From positions 124,001 through 188,000 of the forward strand of contig JARGSG010000013.1 of NCBI GenBank assembly GCA_030374805.1: DNA of 64,000 nucleotides, in the 5' to 3' direction. Of the stretch, positions 25,068-35,379 are shown in pieces. This stretch comes from Gracilaria gracilis. Taxonomy: Eukaryota > Rhodophyta > Florideophyceae > Gracilariales > Gracilariaceae. The position numbers and the translations under genes are program-made. Under the pieces are notes generated by a model that saw nothing but the letters and a program-made list of their open reading frames with translations, ran no database searches and was not told the DNA's origin. Each line of letters opens with the position of its first letter. Position 1 is the stretch's first letter.

Positions 25068-25781
25068 TGTAGTGCAATGCACTTTGGCCCCTTGGTAGGG
25101 ATTATTTTAGATTTTTGGTACCTAATTTAGGTTGATTTCGGGAAGCCGATTGTGCCACACGTGGCATCCAATTTGGATAGAGTTAGATATTCATTTTGGG
25201 CCACACAGTGGTACAGTACTTAGGCGGAGCGAGCTCGCGCTCGCTCCTCTGTCATTAAACTCAACCCGTGTTCGGCCCTGACTTTGATCGCTTGCGCGAG
25301 TACTTTGCCTCCTGCTTGGAGAGGTCTCCGTTAGTACGGCTCCGTCATCCGACCGGCTCCACTAAGGAGAAGCGTTGCGACGCATACCATATTGGTCTAT
25401 TATTTGTTTTGGTCCATATATTTATGTTTACTGTCTGACCTGCCAGGTACACCTCTCCGCCCCAGTATTGGGTGTTCTTTTGTTGCTTTTCGTACCACTC
25501 GCCTCACGAGTATTGCCCCGTTCGTTGGGTTCCCTTTTTCTATCCGTCTCCGGATACCGCGCGTGGCACTCGCGTGCCAAGTCTGCCGATACCATTGCTG
25601 GTCGCTTTTGGTCGTTCCGTTACCAGATTCTTCGTTTCACACCTCGTAGGTTTATCTGAATCTTCCGTGGAGTTACACCTACATCTTGGGAGTCACGAGG
25701 GCTCTATCGCCGGACTACCTCCTCAGGGAGTGGATTTCGGACACCCATAGGGTTCTTCCCGTTCGCGGGTTTTGCTCTACA
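25068..25781 (+). repeat. Right LTR of the inner Gypsy element
   Basis: This 714-bp repeat starts TGTAGTGCAATGC after a purine-rich tract and ends TTGCTCTACA. It aligns throughout with 14021-14731. Bases after it (CGTTT) nearly match those before the left LTR (CGGTT). Confidence 0.92.
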
Positions 25782-26740
25782 CGTTTGCATTACCTGCAAG
25801 TCATTGTCCCTATCCTTGTTGATTTCTGAGTCCGACGTCTCATACCGTTTGGCTCTTCCTTTTCGGGGCTTCTTACCCTTTCGGTTGCCGTTCTTCCTTT
25901 TCTTTTTACCTCGACGGCCATTGTAATGTGACGGGTCCGAATCGCTGTCGGAGCTTGAAGAGTCCTGGTAAGACCCATGACCTTTCTTCCTCCTCCTATT
26001 GGGCTTCTTCTTACCTTTTGGTCTTCGTCGCGGGTTATCCTCCGCCTCCAACGAATCTCCACCTCTAGGATTCCTCTTCCGGTCGTCATTTATGGCTCTA
26101 CCAGTAGGTTCTGGGAGGTATATAAACCTCGGGCCCTCACCCCTGCGAGGGTCTGCCCTTTCCGGATGGGGTAAAGTAGCTTCTCACCAATCGGTTTAAA
26201 AGGAAGATTGGGTTGGACCGTTTTCGTTGCTGTATAAACCTGAGGGTTTCCCGTACCGATTGGTGCTCTAACCGGCGTGGCTGAGATGTCCTGCAGTGGC
26301 ACCACTTGGTGCTCCTGGAGTGACTCTTGCACCATTTGGTCTATGTATCCCCGAGCGTCCTGCTCGATGAAATGCAAAACCAATGCGGGCATCCTGTCGG
26401 ATAATTCAACTGCAGCTCTGTCTGCAACCATACTGGTGATCGCCTTCAAGCCCAAACGTGGAACTAATATCGTTGGCTTCCCGTCATCTAATACCACGGG
26501 GTCATTATCGGTGCTAGCCTCCGACGGTATCGGAGGGTGACTTACTACCGATTGGTTTGCCGGGGGGCGGCCTCTCTAGCCGTTGGCTCCCCTTCATCGG
26601 CGTGGACTATGGTGGAACTATGACGTAATAATTCCTCAGGGTTATCCAGGATGGGTCTAGCACATGGGAAGGGACCCACGCCGGATACTTGGCAAGATGA
26701 CCCTCTGGTTTGAACAGGGTTCGTCGACATATCCAATTGG
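25782..26740 (-). mobile_element. Gag N-terminal part of the outer Gypsy element
   Basis: Minus-strand open stretches read from about 26740 toward 25782. They include a helical segment (LSDRMPALVLHFIEQDARGY) and then a strongly basic, serine-rich segment (GKKKPNRRRKKGHGSYQDSS) like the one in the inner element's gag. The stretch stops at the insertion point of the inner element. The matching downstream gag part lies at 14020-13000 across the insertion. The sequence is fossil and interrupted. Confidence 0.6.
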
Positions 26741-26865
26741 TCAATTGATGATTAACTGAATCGCTTTTCAGTGATACTCAAACTCCAAACGGTGTTCCAA
26801 TTCCACTTCCTTCCTTTCAGAAACCACTTTTCGGGCAAATTAGTGATTCCACAATTCTAGGTCAA

Positions 26866-27368
26866 TGTGGTACAACGGCAGATGCCGCAAAACAAATGGA
26901 GTAGTTCGTGGACGCTTGGCTAGGGGGCGCACGAGGGCTCAATCTAGAAGGAGGGATAGATGATACCAAAGAGGGTGGGGCAGCACCAACCACTGGGGGC
27001 GCGAGATAGCAGCTGGATAGATCGTAACCGTTAGGTGGGTCCGGTGTACGGCGCGCAGCGTGATAGTAAAGCCTGAATAGTTCTTGTTAAACCACGAGGT
27101 TGACTGTAGAAACCAAGTGGTCGTAGACCTAGCCAGAAGGTGCTTAACTTTAAAATATAGTCGAAGGGAGCGCCACGGCCACGCGAAGGGTGAGCGGGGC
27201 TCGACATCCGGCGTGGTGCCCACGTGGGCAACGTTGAGGTGCCATTGGCCAAGTGCACCTCGAAAAATATCTATCTCATTAGCTACTGTAGTTTCTATCC
27301 TATCGGTCTATTCACGTATTCCGGCTCCATTTAGACATCCATGTGGCAGCTCCGCTCACCGTATCACA
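26866..27368 (-). repeat. 5' LTR (minus strand) of the outer Gypsy element
   Basis: This 503-bp repeat runs on the plus strand from TGTGGTAC to TATCACA, near-inverted termini. It is followed by ATATA at 27369-27373, which equals the bases before 9887. About 45-50 differences from 9887-10382 were seen by eye. Confidence 0.85.
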
Positions 27369-27373
27369 ATATA

Positions 27374-28518
27374 TGACTCGTTCTATATGCGAAATGGTTC
27401 GAATACTATTTTGCAGTTGACTAATTCTTCATCTCGGGAATTTGATGAAATTGACAAGTCGTATCAAAAAATACCGAGTGAAAATGGAATAAATGAAAGG
27501 GAGAGAAGTATTTGAAATCGCCGAAGGATACATTTTTATGCTTCTAACTACGCTCAAACATGCTGGCAAGTGGGATTTTCTCGGACATATTTTTGAAATA
27601 CCCGGTTCGTCACCTGGAAGATTGGTCATGAAATTTATCTCATGTATTGTCCTTGAACTATATAATCATTACACGGATGAAAACAATGGACGCCATCGAA
27701 TGATGGCAATACTGAAAGGGGAAAATGGGTTCAGAAATTTTAAATACTGTCGCTATGCTGCAGAGGTCATGTTTCAGTAATCCTCATAGCCATCCTGTAC
27801 TACGGCTGAGGGTAAAAAATATTACAGCGGAAAACATAAGTTCTATGGATTTAAGACAGGAGTCTCCGTGTTATCAAACGGCTTGGCAATTATCGCTTCC
27901 AATTACTACCCGGCGTCAAAATCAGATATTGAAATTTTTTATACAAGTATTACAAACCACAAAACGGCTTTTAGGAAAAGAAGTAATTAAAATTCTAATT
28001 TTTTATCAGAAGCTAGTGACTTATTTCATAATTATCCTAATCAATGATCCTAATCAATGAGCTGTACTGGTAGACAAGGGATACTAAGAGGCGGCGAAGC
28101 ATGTTCAAGCTGTTTACTCGAAAAAGAGGCCGAAGCAGGAATAATTAAGTTTGGGAGAAGAAGCTCGAAATAATAATATTTCCAGTGATCTGGTTCTTGT
28201 AGAAAATTATTTCGGTCGTTTAACGCAGCTATGGATGGTTACTGGTTCAAAATATCGTTAGATCGAGAAGTTTCATGGCGAATTATTTATGCTGTGTGCT
28301 GCTTTAACAAATGAACATTTTATTACGTCACCCTTTACGGGCTGGAGACGGGAAATTCTATGTGTGCTTGAGGAATAGAATCTACACGATTGAAGAAAAA
28401 CTTTTTCCGACAAAGGAAACTCAGCCAAGAGAAATATCGAGCTAAGAGAAAGCGACGCACAGAGGCTACATTTCGCGAAATTGAGTCGGATGATGAGAGA
28501 ATTAACCCGCACATATAG
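27374..28518 (+). pseudogene. PIF/Harbinger-like transposase (DDE_Tnp_4 type), decayed
   Basis: This is the continuation of the coding piece at 9738-9886 beyond the Gypsy insertion. Motifs in order: LLTTLKHAGKWDFLG, YCRYAAEVMFQ, HKFYGFKTGV, VDKGY, ENYFGRLTQLW near 28200 and a terminal DDERINPHI before a stop at 28516-28518. These follow the plan of the PIF/Harbinger transposases common in oomycetes and algae. The third catalytic residue, Glu in ENYFGRL, is encoded at 28202-28204. Several stops and frameshifts break the frame, for example at 27778-27780. The inverted relative at 28933-30214 is better preserved. Confidence 0.75.
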
Positions 28519-28932
28519 TGGTTTACTACGTAACATGTTGAGCCTTTAGCATTTATAGTGCAAGTAAGCATAATCTCGTTGTATTGTGTTGTTGTTTGAA
28601 TTTTACTGTAAAATAGCTTATTGGCTTGATGGACCGCAGTTTCGCATTGCACATGTTCTTGTGTAGTTACACAGAACGACGGTTTTTACCATCTTTTTGT
28701 GTTGAAGACCTACTCTTGTCGTCTCAAATTCTCTAATGCTACTATTAGATCTTAAAAACAAATTCTCTTTGACTCCGATAACATTATGTCTATAGAAAGA
28801 AATCAAACAACCCCTATACATTAACGAATTTGCAGAGCTTACTTGATATTTGAAAATACAAAAAATTATATCAACCCATCTTCTTTTGTAGAGATGACAA
28901 GAAAAAGCGCAAAGTTCAATCATTACCGAAAT
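28519..28932. other. AT-rich spacer between inverted transposase copies
   Basis: About 410 bp separate the 3' ends of two convergent transposase remnants. The sequence is AT-rich with only weak open frames. No terminal inverted repeats were recognised, so the exact ends of the two transposons remain unknown. Confidence 0.4.
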
Positions 28933-30214
28933 TCATCTCAAAAAGTTTGGGTTAACCTTATCTTCATTTGAACCAATTTCGTGCAGTTTGGTTTTCATTC
29001 GACGCACCCTTTTTTCCCTATACCTTTTCTGAGCCATCTTTCTTTTTCCGAGCATTTCCTCCCCAATTTTAAACAAACGGTTCCTAACTTGGTTGTAAAA
29101 CTGACCATCTTCAGCTCGCAATGAGTGCCACATAATATGGGCGTTTGTCAATGACAAACGAAATAGAAATATTTCATAATAATACTTCTCATCCCATTTG
29201 TATTTTGAACGCAAAACATTCCATAGCTTTGTTAAACGGCCAAAATAATTTTTCGCAATAACCCTGTCGGACGCAAAATTTTTATTTTCTTCCTCCTTGA
29301 AAGTTGGAAGCAACCCAAGTGGTGGTTTCTTTTTAAGATGCACAACCCGTGCATGCTTCTTAGTGCCTTGGTACCCTTTATCCATTAAAACGACCCATGA
29401 TGCTGGATATTTATCCAATAGTTGGGCGGCATCCAAACTATAATTCAAGCCTTCATTATTCTTTCTTTTAACCCCGTGTGATGCACATCAAAATTTGAAT
29501 AAAATATATCAATATTAGCCGTAGACTTTGGTAGATGTTCAGAAAAATTTATAGCCTGCCCATTTGGTAGCATTAATACTTCAGTTTTGAATCCATATAG
29601 TTTGTGTTGGTCACTATAAAACTTTTTGCCTTCGGCCATGCTTCCACTCGGCCGGTAAGACTGCTGGAAGATTACGTCCGTCGCATACCGACGGTACTTG
29701 AAGTACCGAAAGCCCAAATTGTGGCGCAGAATTTTTTTTATCGGCCAACGGCCGTCATTTTCGTCAACATAATGATTATAAACTTCAACACAAATACAGA
29801 AAATAAATTTTAGAACCAACCGTTCGAAAGTGTTACCACTAATTTTGAACATATTATCCAAAAGTTCCCATGTTTTGCCGTGTTTGAGCACTGTTAAAAC
29901 AATAAACAAAACGCCCGTATCTTTAAATGCATAGCGGCGCCCTTTTTTTATATTTCATTTTCGTGCCAGAAGAGGCGCTCCAATATTCCAGATTAAATCG
30001 AATTCACGACTAGAAAAAATTCTTCATTTGCATGATAGTTTGTGAACCATTTCGTAAATAAAATACATTATAGATAGGACGGTTGGAATCACATTATTCA
30101 TCAAAATCTTGTTTGTTTTGTAGAGAATTGCTGCATTTGCGCTACGCGGACAAGTTGCGCTTCAGTGACGGCCTCAAAAACGTTTTTGGCATGAAATTCA
30201 GAAATATCTGCCAT
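28933..30214 (-). pseudogene. PIF/Harbinger-like transposase (DDE_Tnp_4 type), inverted copy
   Basis: A minus-strand remnant begins with ATG at 30214 (MADISEFHAKN, matching MAGIS at 9738). It continues with VLTVLKHGKTWELL, FKYRRYATDVIFQQSYRPSG, KLYGFKTEVLMLPNG, LMDKGYQG, NYFGRLTKLWNVL and a basic C-terminal tail, the DDE_Tnp_4 layout. The N-terminal stretch ends in a stop at 30101, and a frameshift near 29450 separates the two main frames (29909-29445 and 29448-28933). The position corresponding to catalytic Glu (ENYFGRL in the other copy) is Lys here, codon at 29251-29253. The copy is therefore inactive even apart from its breaks. Confidence 0.82.
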
Positions 30215-30530
30215 ATCCAGACTGGACACGATTGGTGTCGTTTTTAGAAAGTTTGAAGGTGTTGTAAGAAGATTGGCGATGTGCACATTGCACTATGATA
30301 TACAAAAGTACTAACACTAAACCTTTTTATACCTGTCTTTCAATATCTACATTGTTTTAGCTTTGTTGTCAAATCTTTTACTGACGTCAACGTCTTAAGG
30401 CAATATTGTGGTGTCTACGTCATAGTAATTTTAGTTACGTAGACATTTAGTGAATTATGGTAGATGTCCTCCTTTTGGCTTTATTCTTTTTTGTTGTCTG
30501 GTATGTTGGGTTATGTCCATATCTTCTATT

Positions 30531-31486
30531 GGGAGAATCCGAAAATTCCTATCGTTCCAAACTTCTAACTGCTGCGCGAATCAGATGGCGGCACGTAGAC
30601 GCTCTTGCTGCCTTTCTTTGGGACTCTGGATAGGGTAAGCGGGACCCTATCCAAAGTTCCAATTGTGGGCAACAGGGAACTTTCAACTAAGTGGCAAACA
30701 GGTTTACTCCTAAACCGAATCTGCATTATACGCACCGAAGTACTGCCACTCCCACCCGCCGCACTTGCCAAAACAAACCAAGCAAACCTTCTGATTTACA
30801 CAGCCACAGCGCCGCCCAGCGATTTTCCTACTCCCACAGCGATTTTCCTACTCCCACACATTGCCTCGACGCCCAACGTCAACCTCTCTGCGACTCTTTA
30901 GATAGTCGTACGCACTCTCCGCGTCAATTTGAAGCCCGCGCTTGTTGAGTTTCCCTGTTTTGGCCCGTACGCGCTGTACAAAAGCAGCAAGATGTGAAGT
31001 CTATATTTTTCAAACAACGCAATCACCTTCTTCAGCCTAAATCAGACGTTCTTGTCCATACCGTAGAAGTACGTAAGCGTTAGCGCGTTGCAAAACATGT
31101 CTCGTGCCTGCTTGATAAACCAACTAATACTTCGTAGCCGTCCACCGCGCCTGATAACCCTGCAATGGTTCACGTCTTAAATTGTGGCATTCCATTCGAG
31201 CCGGAGCTCCGCGCCTAACATTAGTCGCCTTCTACAAAAGAGAATTCTGGATAATCCAAAGCACCAAGATGGTAGCCGCGGTGCATGTCGGCCGAGACGG
31301 TTTGCCGTCCTGCTGAGAGCGTGGCCAACTGATGCACAGCCCACTATATATGAATGCGCTCAAAAAAAGCGTTCTGGTTACATGAAAGTTTGTGTAACTG
31401 TAGCGGGCCTGTCTCAGTTTGGATGGAGACAGGTCCCTAGCTACCCATTTGGTAGTCTGGAACGATAGGAATTTTCGGACTCTCCC
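30531..31486. mobile_element. Non-autonomous TIR element, 956 bp
   Basis: The 29-bp ends GGGAGAATCCGAAAATTCCT... (30531-30559) and their reverse complement (31458-31486) match at 28 of 29 positions. Both sides are flanked by ATT (30528-30530 and 31487-31489), which fits a 3-bp target duplication. No transposase is encoded inside. The interior holds a 17-bp imperfect hairpin (30620-30660) and a short tandem duplication near 30811-30855. A 3-bp duplication and G-rich ends are compatible with PIF/Harbinger, and a decayed transposase of that type lies next to it, but the link is inference. Confidence 0.8.
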
Positions 31487-32042
31487 ATTGTTCTATCCGG
31501 TTTTCTTTTCACCCTACCTGCCCTCCCTTTTAGGAGCAGAGATGTCCTTCTGGGACACTCTGAACGCGTAGGGTATTTACCTTACGGTGCAGCAGAGCAC
31601 ATGGCTCTTGCCGATCTGTGTCTCCTACACTTTCCCAAATAAAGATCATCAAGATCGTTCTACAAAGCTTTGCGCAAGAAGTCAATAAGGACACTTTCCA
31701 GTCAAGAGCGCTTTGTTTCCTCTTGAACGTCACGTTGGGCACGTATATGTAATGGAATTAATCTCGCATTTTATAGGACGGCTTAGACCAATATGTTCTT
31801 CCTGGGGTTTTCTTAACTATGTGAACAATTGGAATCAACAAGTACTCTGACACAATTCCATATGACCAGTTGTATTCTTCTTTTACGATTTGTCGGCACC
31901 CTCAACTCCGCTTGGCCAATTACACTGCCGCTCCTAGCCATCATGTTTGGTTTGCTCCCATTCGACCTCGTGGATCTCAAATGGCCAGCACAACATGTTC
32001 TAGAAACTATGCTCAGATATATCTCCAAAGCTGGCTCCTGAG
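31487..32042. other. Intergenic region upstream of the haloperoxidase gene
   Basis: No supported gene lies here. Only short overlapping open frames occur on both strands. The right part probably contains the upstream control region of the haloperoxidase gene. Confidence 0.4.
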
Positions 32043-32043
32043 C

Positions 32044-32052
32044 TCTATATAA
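32044..32052 (+). promoter_or_regulatory. TATA-box-like element of the haloperoxidase gene
   Basis: CTATATAAG lies about 95 bp before the ATG at 32143. The spacing would give a 5' leader of roughly 65 bases, reasonable for a compact algal gene. It is assigned from sequence alone. Confidence 0.45.
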
Positions 32053-32142
32053 GAACCCATTTGGCCCCCGAATTCAGAACTCTTTTCTCATCACACCTAT
32101 CCCGCTCAAATTCAGAAGCTAAGATACGCTTAGTAAATAACG

Positions 32143-33864
32143 ATGAAGATGAAAACCTCCGTAATATTAGTGGCTATGCTCTCTCGCATCGCATGGGGCT
32201 CGCCGCTCGACACAACCATCCGCCAGACCGTAGCCTGTACCGATGACTCCGATTGTATCGACGGTTTCTTTGTTCCAGTGCTCACATGTGTAGATGGTGT
32301 CTGTCAGTCCATCAGTCCTTCGTTGGCTGCTCTCGCGACCGGCCCTGTGCCTGGCCCTCCAATCCCAGACGCAGCTGCGGCGTTCGCGGGAGCTTCTATT
32401 CCTTTAGATGCTCCGGCAGATCCCATTGAGTGTGCGTCAATCCGAGACTGTCCGTCGGGTGAAGTTTGCGTTGGGATTAACCCAGGTGGTATTTGTTCTC
32501 GAGCCGAAGGTATTATTGGCCTTTCCCATTTCATCGTCAATCTCATCCAGGAAGACTATACTCCTCTCTCTGGGTCTGAGCCCACCCCAGATCAGGGGGG
32601 CCCCACTCGAACCTCTCGTGCTATGGCCATCATCTATCTTGCTGCTCATGATGCGTTCGGTCTCCTCAGTGGCGCATTTGCTCCTAAGTTGCCAAGCGCT
32701 TCCGACCGTAGGTCCCTGGAATCTGAAGGTTCTTCCATGTCACGTTCATCGAGTTTTAACATTCTCAGCCAGGCTGAGTTCGCTATGCAAGCTGCCGGCC
32801 TTACAGCAGCAAAGTTGCTGTACCCAGATCAGGCTCCGCTTATTGATGCAGTTTTCCGCAACGTGACAGCTGGAGGTTTTCCTGCCGTCATCGGATTTGG
32901 GGAACGAATAGGCAGAATTTGGTTTCGCATTCGCCTAAACGACGGATCTCAGATCCCGCAGCTAGATGACATCTTTGAGATTGGAGAGTTTCTGCGCCAT
33001 CAACCGGACCCAAACTTCCCAATTGTCACCGGTGGTGGAATGCAGCAGAACTTTGGAAGATTTTGGGGTGATGTGAAGCCGTTCGTTATCAGCGGTGTTG
33101 AAACTGATGCTTTCTTGGGACCTTTCCCAGGTGTGAACACTACGGAATACCGTGAGAATCTGGAAGAAGTTACAATTAAGGGACAATGCAATGATATTAC
33201 ACTTCCTGATGGTACTTTAATCCAGGACATCGGTATATTTTGGGGCTACGATAGTGCCTCGCTGATTGGGGTACCGCCGCGTGCATATCTGCAAGTCTTG
33301 CTTGCCATCAATGAGTTGAACGAGCTTCCTTTGGCAAGCCAAATTCGAGCACTGACAGGAGCAAGTGTTGCTATGGCGGACGCCGGAATTGCTGCCTGGT
33401 TCTGGAAGTTCTTCTACGATCTGTGGCGCCCTACAGTTGGAGTCCGTGAAGACAGAATCACTCCCGAACCTGCGTGGAATCCTCGAGGAGTCCCACTGAG
33501 CAATTTCTTCTCGGTTCCTCCGCCACCCTTCTGTGTTGGTTTAAACCCGAATTTCCCAGCATATCCGTCGGGGCATTCGTCATTTGGGACAGCCGCCTTT
33601 GTTACGATTGCTAAGCTGCTTTCAAAGGATCCCAAGGACATTACTGTTATTTTCACCTCTGATGAGTTTAACGGAAGGACTGTGGAGGGTACTACAGGAG
33701 AAACTCGTCGCGTGTTTACGCAGACTATAACACTTGAGGATGCAATTCAACAGAACAAGGACAGTCGCGTATTCTTGGGTGTGCACTGGAGATTTGATTC
33801 GGAAGGTGGTGAGATTGTCGGCGATCAGGTGGCCGAAATTGCTGCGAACGCATTTCAATTTTAA
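32143..33864 (+). CDS. Vanadium-dependent haloperoxidase, secreted
   Basis: This intact 573-residue single-exon gene encodes an enzyme expected to oxidise halide with hydrogen peroxide, using bound vanadate. Residues that bind vanadate in this family are all present with the right spacing: K422 and R429 (KFFYDLWRP), S476-G477-H478 (YPSGHSSFG), and R542 and H548 (SRVFLGVHW). The His of the SGH motif is the usual acid-base residue. A signal peptide (hydrophobic residues 5-18, likely cut near G19) points to secretion or the cell wall. After it come two small Cys-rich modules (C32, C38, C49, C54 and C97, C103, C109, C118), which I do not know as part of the core fold. Halide preference cannot be read from the sequence. 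Start chosen at the first ATG, before the signal peptide. Related acid phosphatases (PAP2) share the phosphate-pocket motifs, but the full set favours a haloperoxidase. Confidence 0.92.
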   Translation: MKMKTSVILVAMLSRIAWGSPLDTTIRQTVACTDDSDCIDGFFVPVLTCVDGVCQSISPSLAALATGPVPGPPIPDAAAAFAGASIPLDAPADPIECASIRDCPSGEVCVGINPGGICSRAEGIIGLSHFIVNLIQEDYTPLSGSEPTPDQGGPTRTSRAMAIIYLAAHDAFGLLSGAFAPKLPSASDRRSLESEGSSMSRSSSFNILSQAEFAMQAAGLTAAKLLYPDQAPLIDAVFRNVTAGGFPAVIGFGERIGRIWFRIRLNDGSQIPQLDDIFEIGEFLRHQPDPNFPIVTGGGMQQNFGRFWGDVKPFVISGVETDAFLGPFPGVNTTEYRENLEEVTIKGQCNDITLPDGTLIQDIGIFWGYDSASLIGVPPRAYLQVLLAINELNELPLASQIRALTGASVAMADAGIAAWFWKFFYDLWRPTVGVREDRITPEPAWNPRGVPLSNFFSVPPPPFCVGLNPNFPAYPSGHSSFGTAAFVTIAKLLSKDPKDITVIFTSDEFNGRTVEGTTGETRRVFTQTITLEDAIQQNKDSRVFLGVHWRFDSEGGEIVGDQVAEIAANAFQF

Positions 33865-34411
33865 GCAATCGACTCCATGTTTGGACAGAACTGGAAGTAT
33901 TAGAGATCCTAATATGCTTGAGATTTGTTTAAGCTTTTGCTGGTGACGTGGAAAAGGACGAGGCAAAGATGCAGAATGTAACAGATCAGTTGTGCTGCGT
34001 GCTATCAATGTGGTAGCTCCAAGTTGGACAGTTTATCGTAGATAAGAGGTTTGTCAGACGTTTGTCTCCGACCTCCTACAAGACAGAACTCCATCGTCCG
34101 TATCGCGTCCTGTTACGTAGAAAGTGTCTTCTTATTCAAGAAAGTTCATGTTCATGAAAACAACTGTTTGGCATTGTCACGGCCATCCAGCCCCCCACTA
34201 CACTTAGATGAGATGTGCTGTATGCCTTCCATTTTTAGATAACCTAGTTCCTAGCGTTTTACCTGACACGCTGTGGGAAACTAACGACTTGTGCTCCAGA
34301 ACCGCCGCACGTATAGACATGAAATGAGCCTGTAGTGAATTTGGGGAGATGGGGGATTGGCCGTGTCAACCTGTGCCACGGACTTCTGCAAAAAGTAACA
34401 GTTACCCACGG
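33865..34411. other. Intergenic region downstream of the haloperoxidase gene
   Basis: No supported coding region was seen. No canonical AATAAA follows the haloperoxidase stop closely. Confidence 0.4.
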
Positions 34412-34457
34412 TGCTTGCCAGCTGAACCATGGCCGCTCATCTGCTTGCCCAGGGCAC
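34412..34457 (-). repeat. tRNA-like SINE fragment (copy 1 of 2)
   Basis: On the minus strand this carries TGGTTCAGCTGG (34418-34429), a match to the pol III A-box pattern TRGYNNANNNGG. About 46 bp of surrounding sequence recur at 56484-56531 on the same strand with a few changes. No good B box follows. Imperfect 22-bp direct repeats (CGGAGTGTCTCCGAT core) lie just downstream on the plus strand near 34469-34510. Confidence 0.4.
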
Positions 34458-35133
34458 AGTACCGGAGGTGTCGGAGTGTCTCCGATAGGTGCCGGAGTGT
34501 CTCCGATCTGCCGCTCGCTGACTCTACATGCGCATTTTGGAGCAGATCGGTGCGCCGCTGCTTTGGATGATGTGGATGATTGCACGGGTGTGGAGGAGGT
34601 GGCGATTGAAATGAGAAGTATGTTGCGAGAGGGGTTTGAAGCGCTTGTGAAACCGATAATAAAGCACTGCGTGGGGGAGATGGGGTTGGGGAACGAAATT
34701 ATGTTGGGCGTGAACTGGGAGCGGTTTATGGTGCGTTCGAGGGCGATTGATGTGGGTGGGGGGTTGGGGGACTGTCTGGCGGTGTGGTGGCATATGTGTT
34801 CAACCTGTTAGAAGAGTATAGTTGGGGTCTAGAAGGTTGAAGGTCTTCCCAGCTCTCTAGTCTTTACTCATGTTTGGTGACTACTTATACTACTGACTTC
34901 CACGCAGGAAGTCACAGACATTTCAGTCTGTCCCTATCATTTTGACATTCTTGCTCCAAACTCCCGTTTGGAGCTACAGCATTTTATTTGTTTTGGAACG
35001 CAATCGTAGTTCAACGTACCGCACTGCACCAGTGTGCAGGACCAAGTAGTCACTGCACTCTGGTGGTGCTGCTTGATCGTTTGTGCATTCGCACCAAACG
35101 TTTCTACCGCACCTGTACCCAAGAATCAGGCGG

Positions 35134-35346
35134 TTATGAACTCTCTACACAACCATTGTGGGGGAGGGATGGCACATTCATATGGAAGGTATGAACGGTG
35201 ACGAACGTGATAGTAGCGACGATGAAAGCGATGAGCAGAACAAATAGAACGAGGGCTATGGTGAGTGTGAAGGATGATACGGAAAAGGATGCTGAAATGT
35301 TTACAGTTCTTCTTCTTCTTTGGGAACACATCCTGTATCCTACCAT
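35134..35346 (-). CDS. Possible small one-pass membrane protein
   Basis: This ATG-started frame of 70 codons has a strong hydrophobic segment (LTIALVLFVLLIAFIVATIT) preceded by basic residues (RRRRT), the look of a single membrane span. There is no recognised family and other open frames overlap it. It could be a real micro-protein or a chance frame. Confidence 0.2.
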   Translation of the reverse strand: MVGYRMCSQRRRRTVNISASFSVSSFTLTIALVLFVLLIAFIVATITFVTVHTFHMNVPSLPHNGCVESS

Positions 35347-35379
35347 ACAGAGATATCACATACGGTGTTGTTGAGCGTC

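Larger units (their letters stand above)
14021..25781 (+). mobile_element. Inner chromodomain Gypsy element with antisense ORF region
   Basis: LTRs lie at 14021-14731 and 25068-25781, with termini TGTAG...CTACA (the first base of the left copy differs). Flanking CGGTT and CGTTT match at four of five bases as an imperfect target duplication. A purine tract (AAGGAGGGGGATG) precedes the right LTR. Plus-strand order is gag, retropepsin, RT, RNase H, integrase, C-terminal extension and chromodomain, the order of chromodomain-bearing Ty3/Gypsy elements. At 11.8 kb it is long, because about 2.7 kb between the chromodomain and the right LTR holds an LTR-like block and a long minus-strand open region. 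The LTRs differ by roughly 4% by eye, younger than the outer element, which fits the nesting. Pol and gag carry several breaks (about half a dozen or more). Confidence 0.88.
9887..27368 (-). mobile_element. Outer Gypsy element (minus strand), split by another element
   Basis: Related sequences at 9887-10382 and 26866-27368 lie in the same orientation, starting TGTGGTAC on the plus strand. The right one ends TATCACA, and ATATA duplications lie at 9882-9886 and 27369-27373. On the minus strand the order is gag N-terminal part (26740 down to 25782), the inserted inner element, the rest of gag (14020 to about 13000) and a retropepsin (about 12980-12600). No convincing RT, RNase H or integrase follows, so the 3' half is missing or replaced. 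The LTRs differ at roughly 10% of sites by eye. The element is broken, with several interruptions besides the large insertion and the missing pol. Confidence 0.75.

Noticed and set aside
34335-34811. Open frame of 158 codons
   Set aside because: No ATG start, it crosses a SINE-like repeat and a short tandem repeat, and an equally open frame lies on the other strand.
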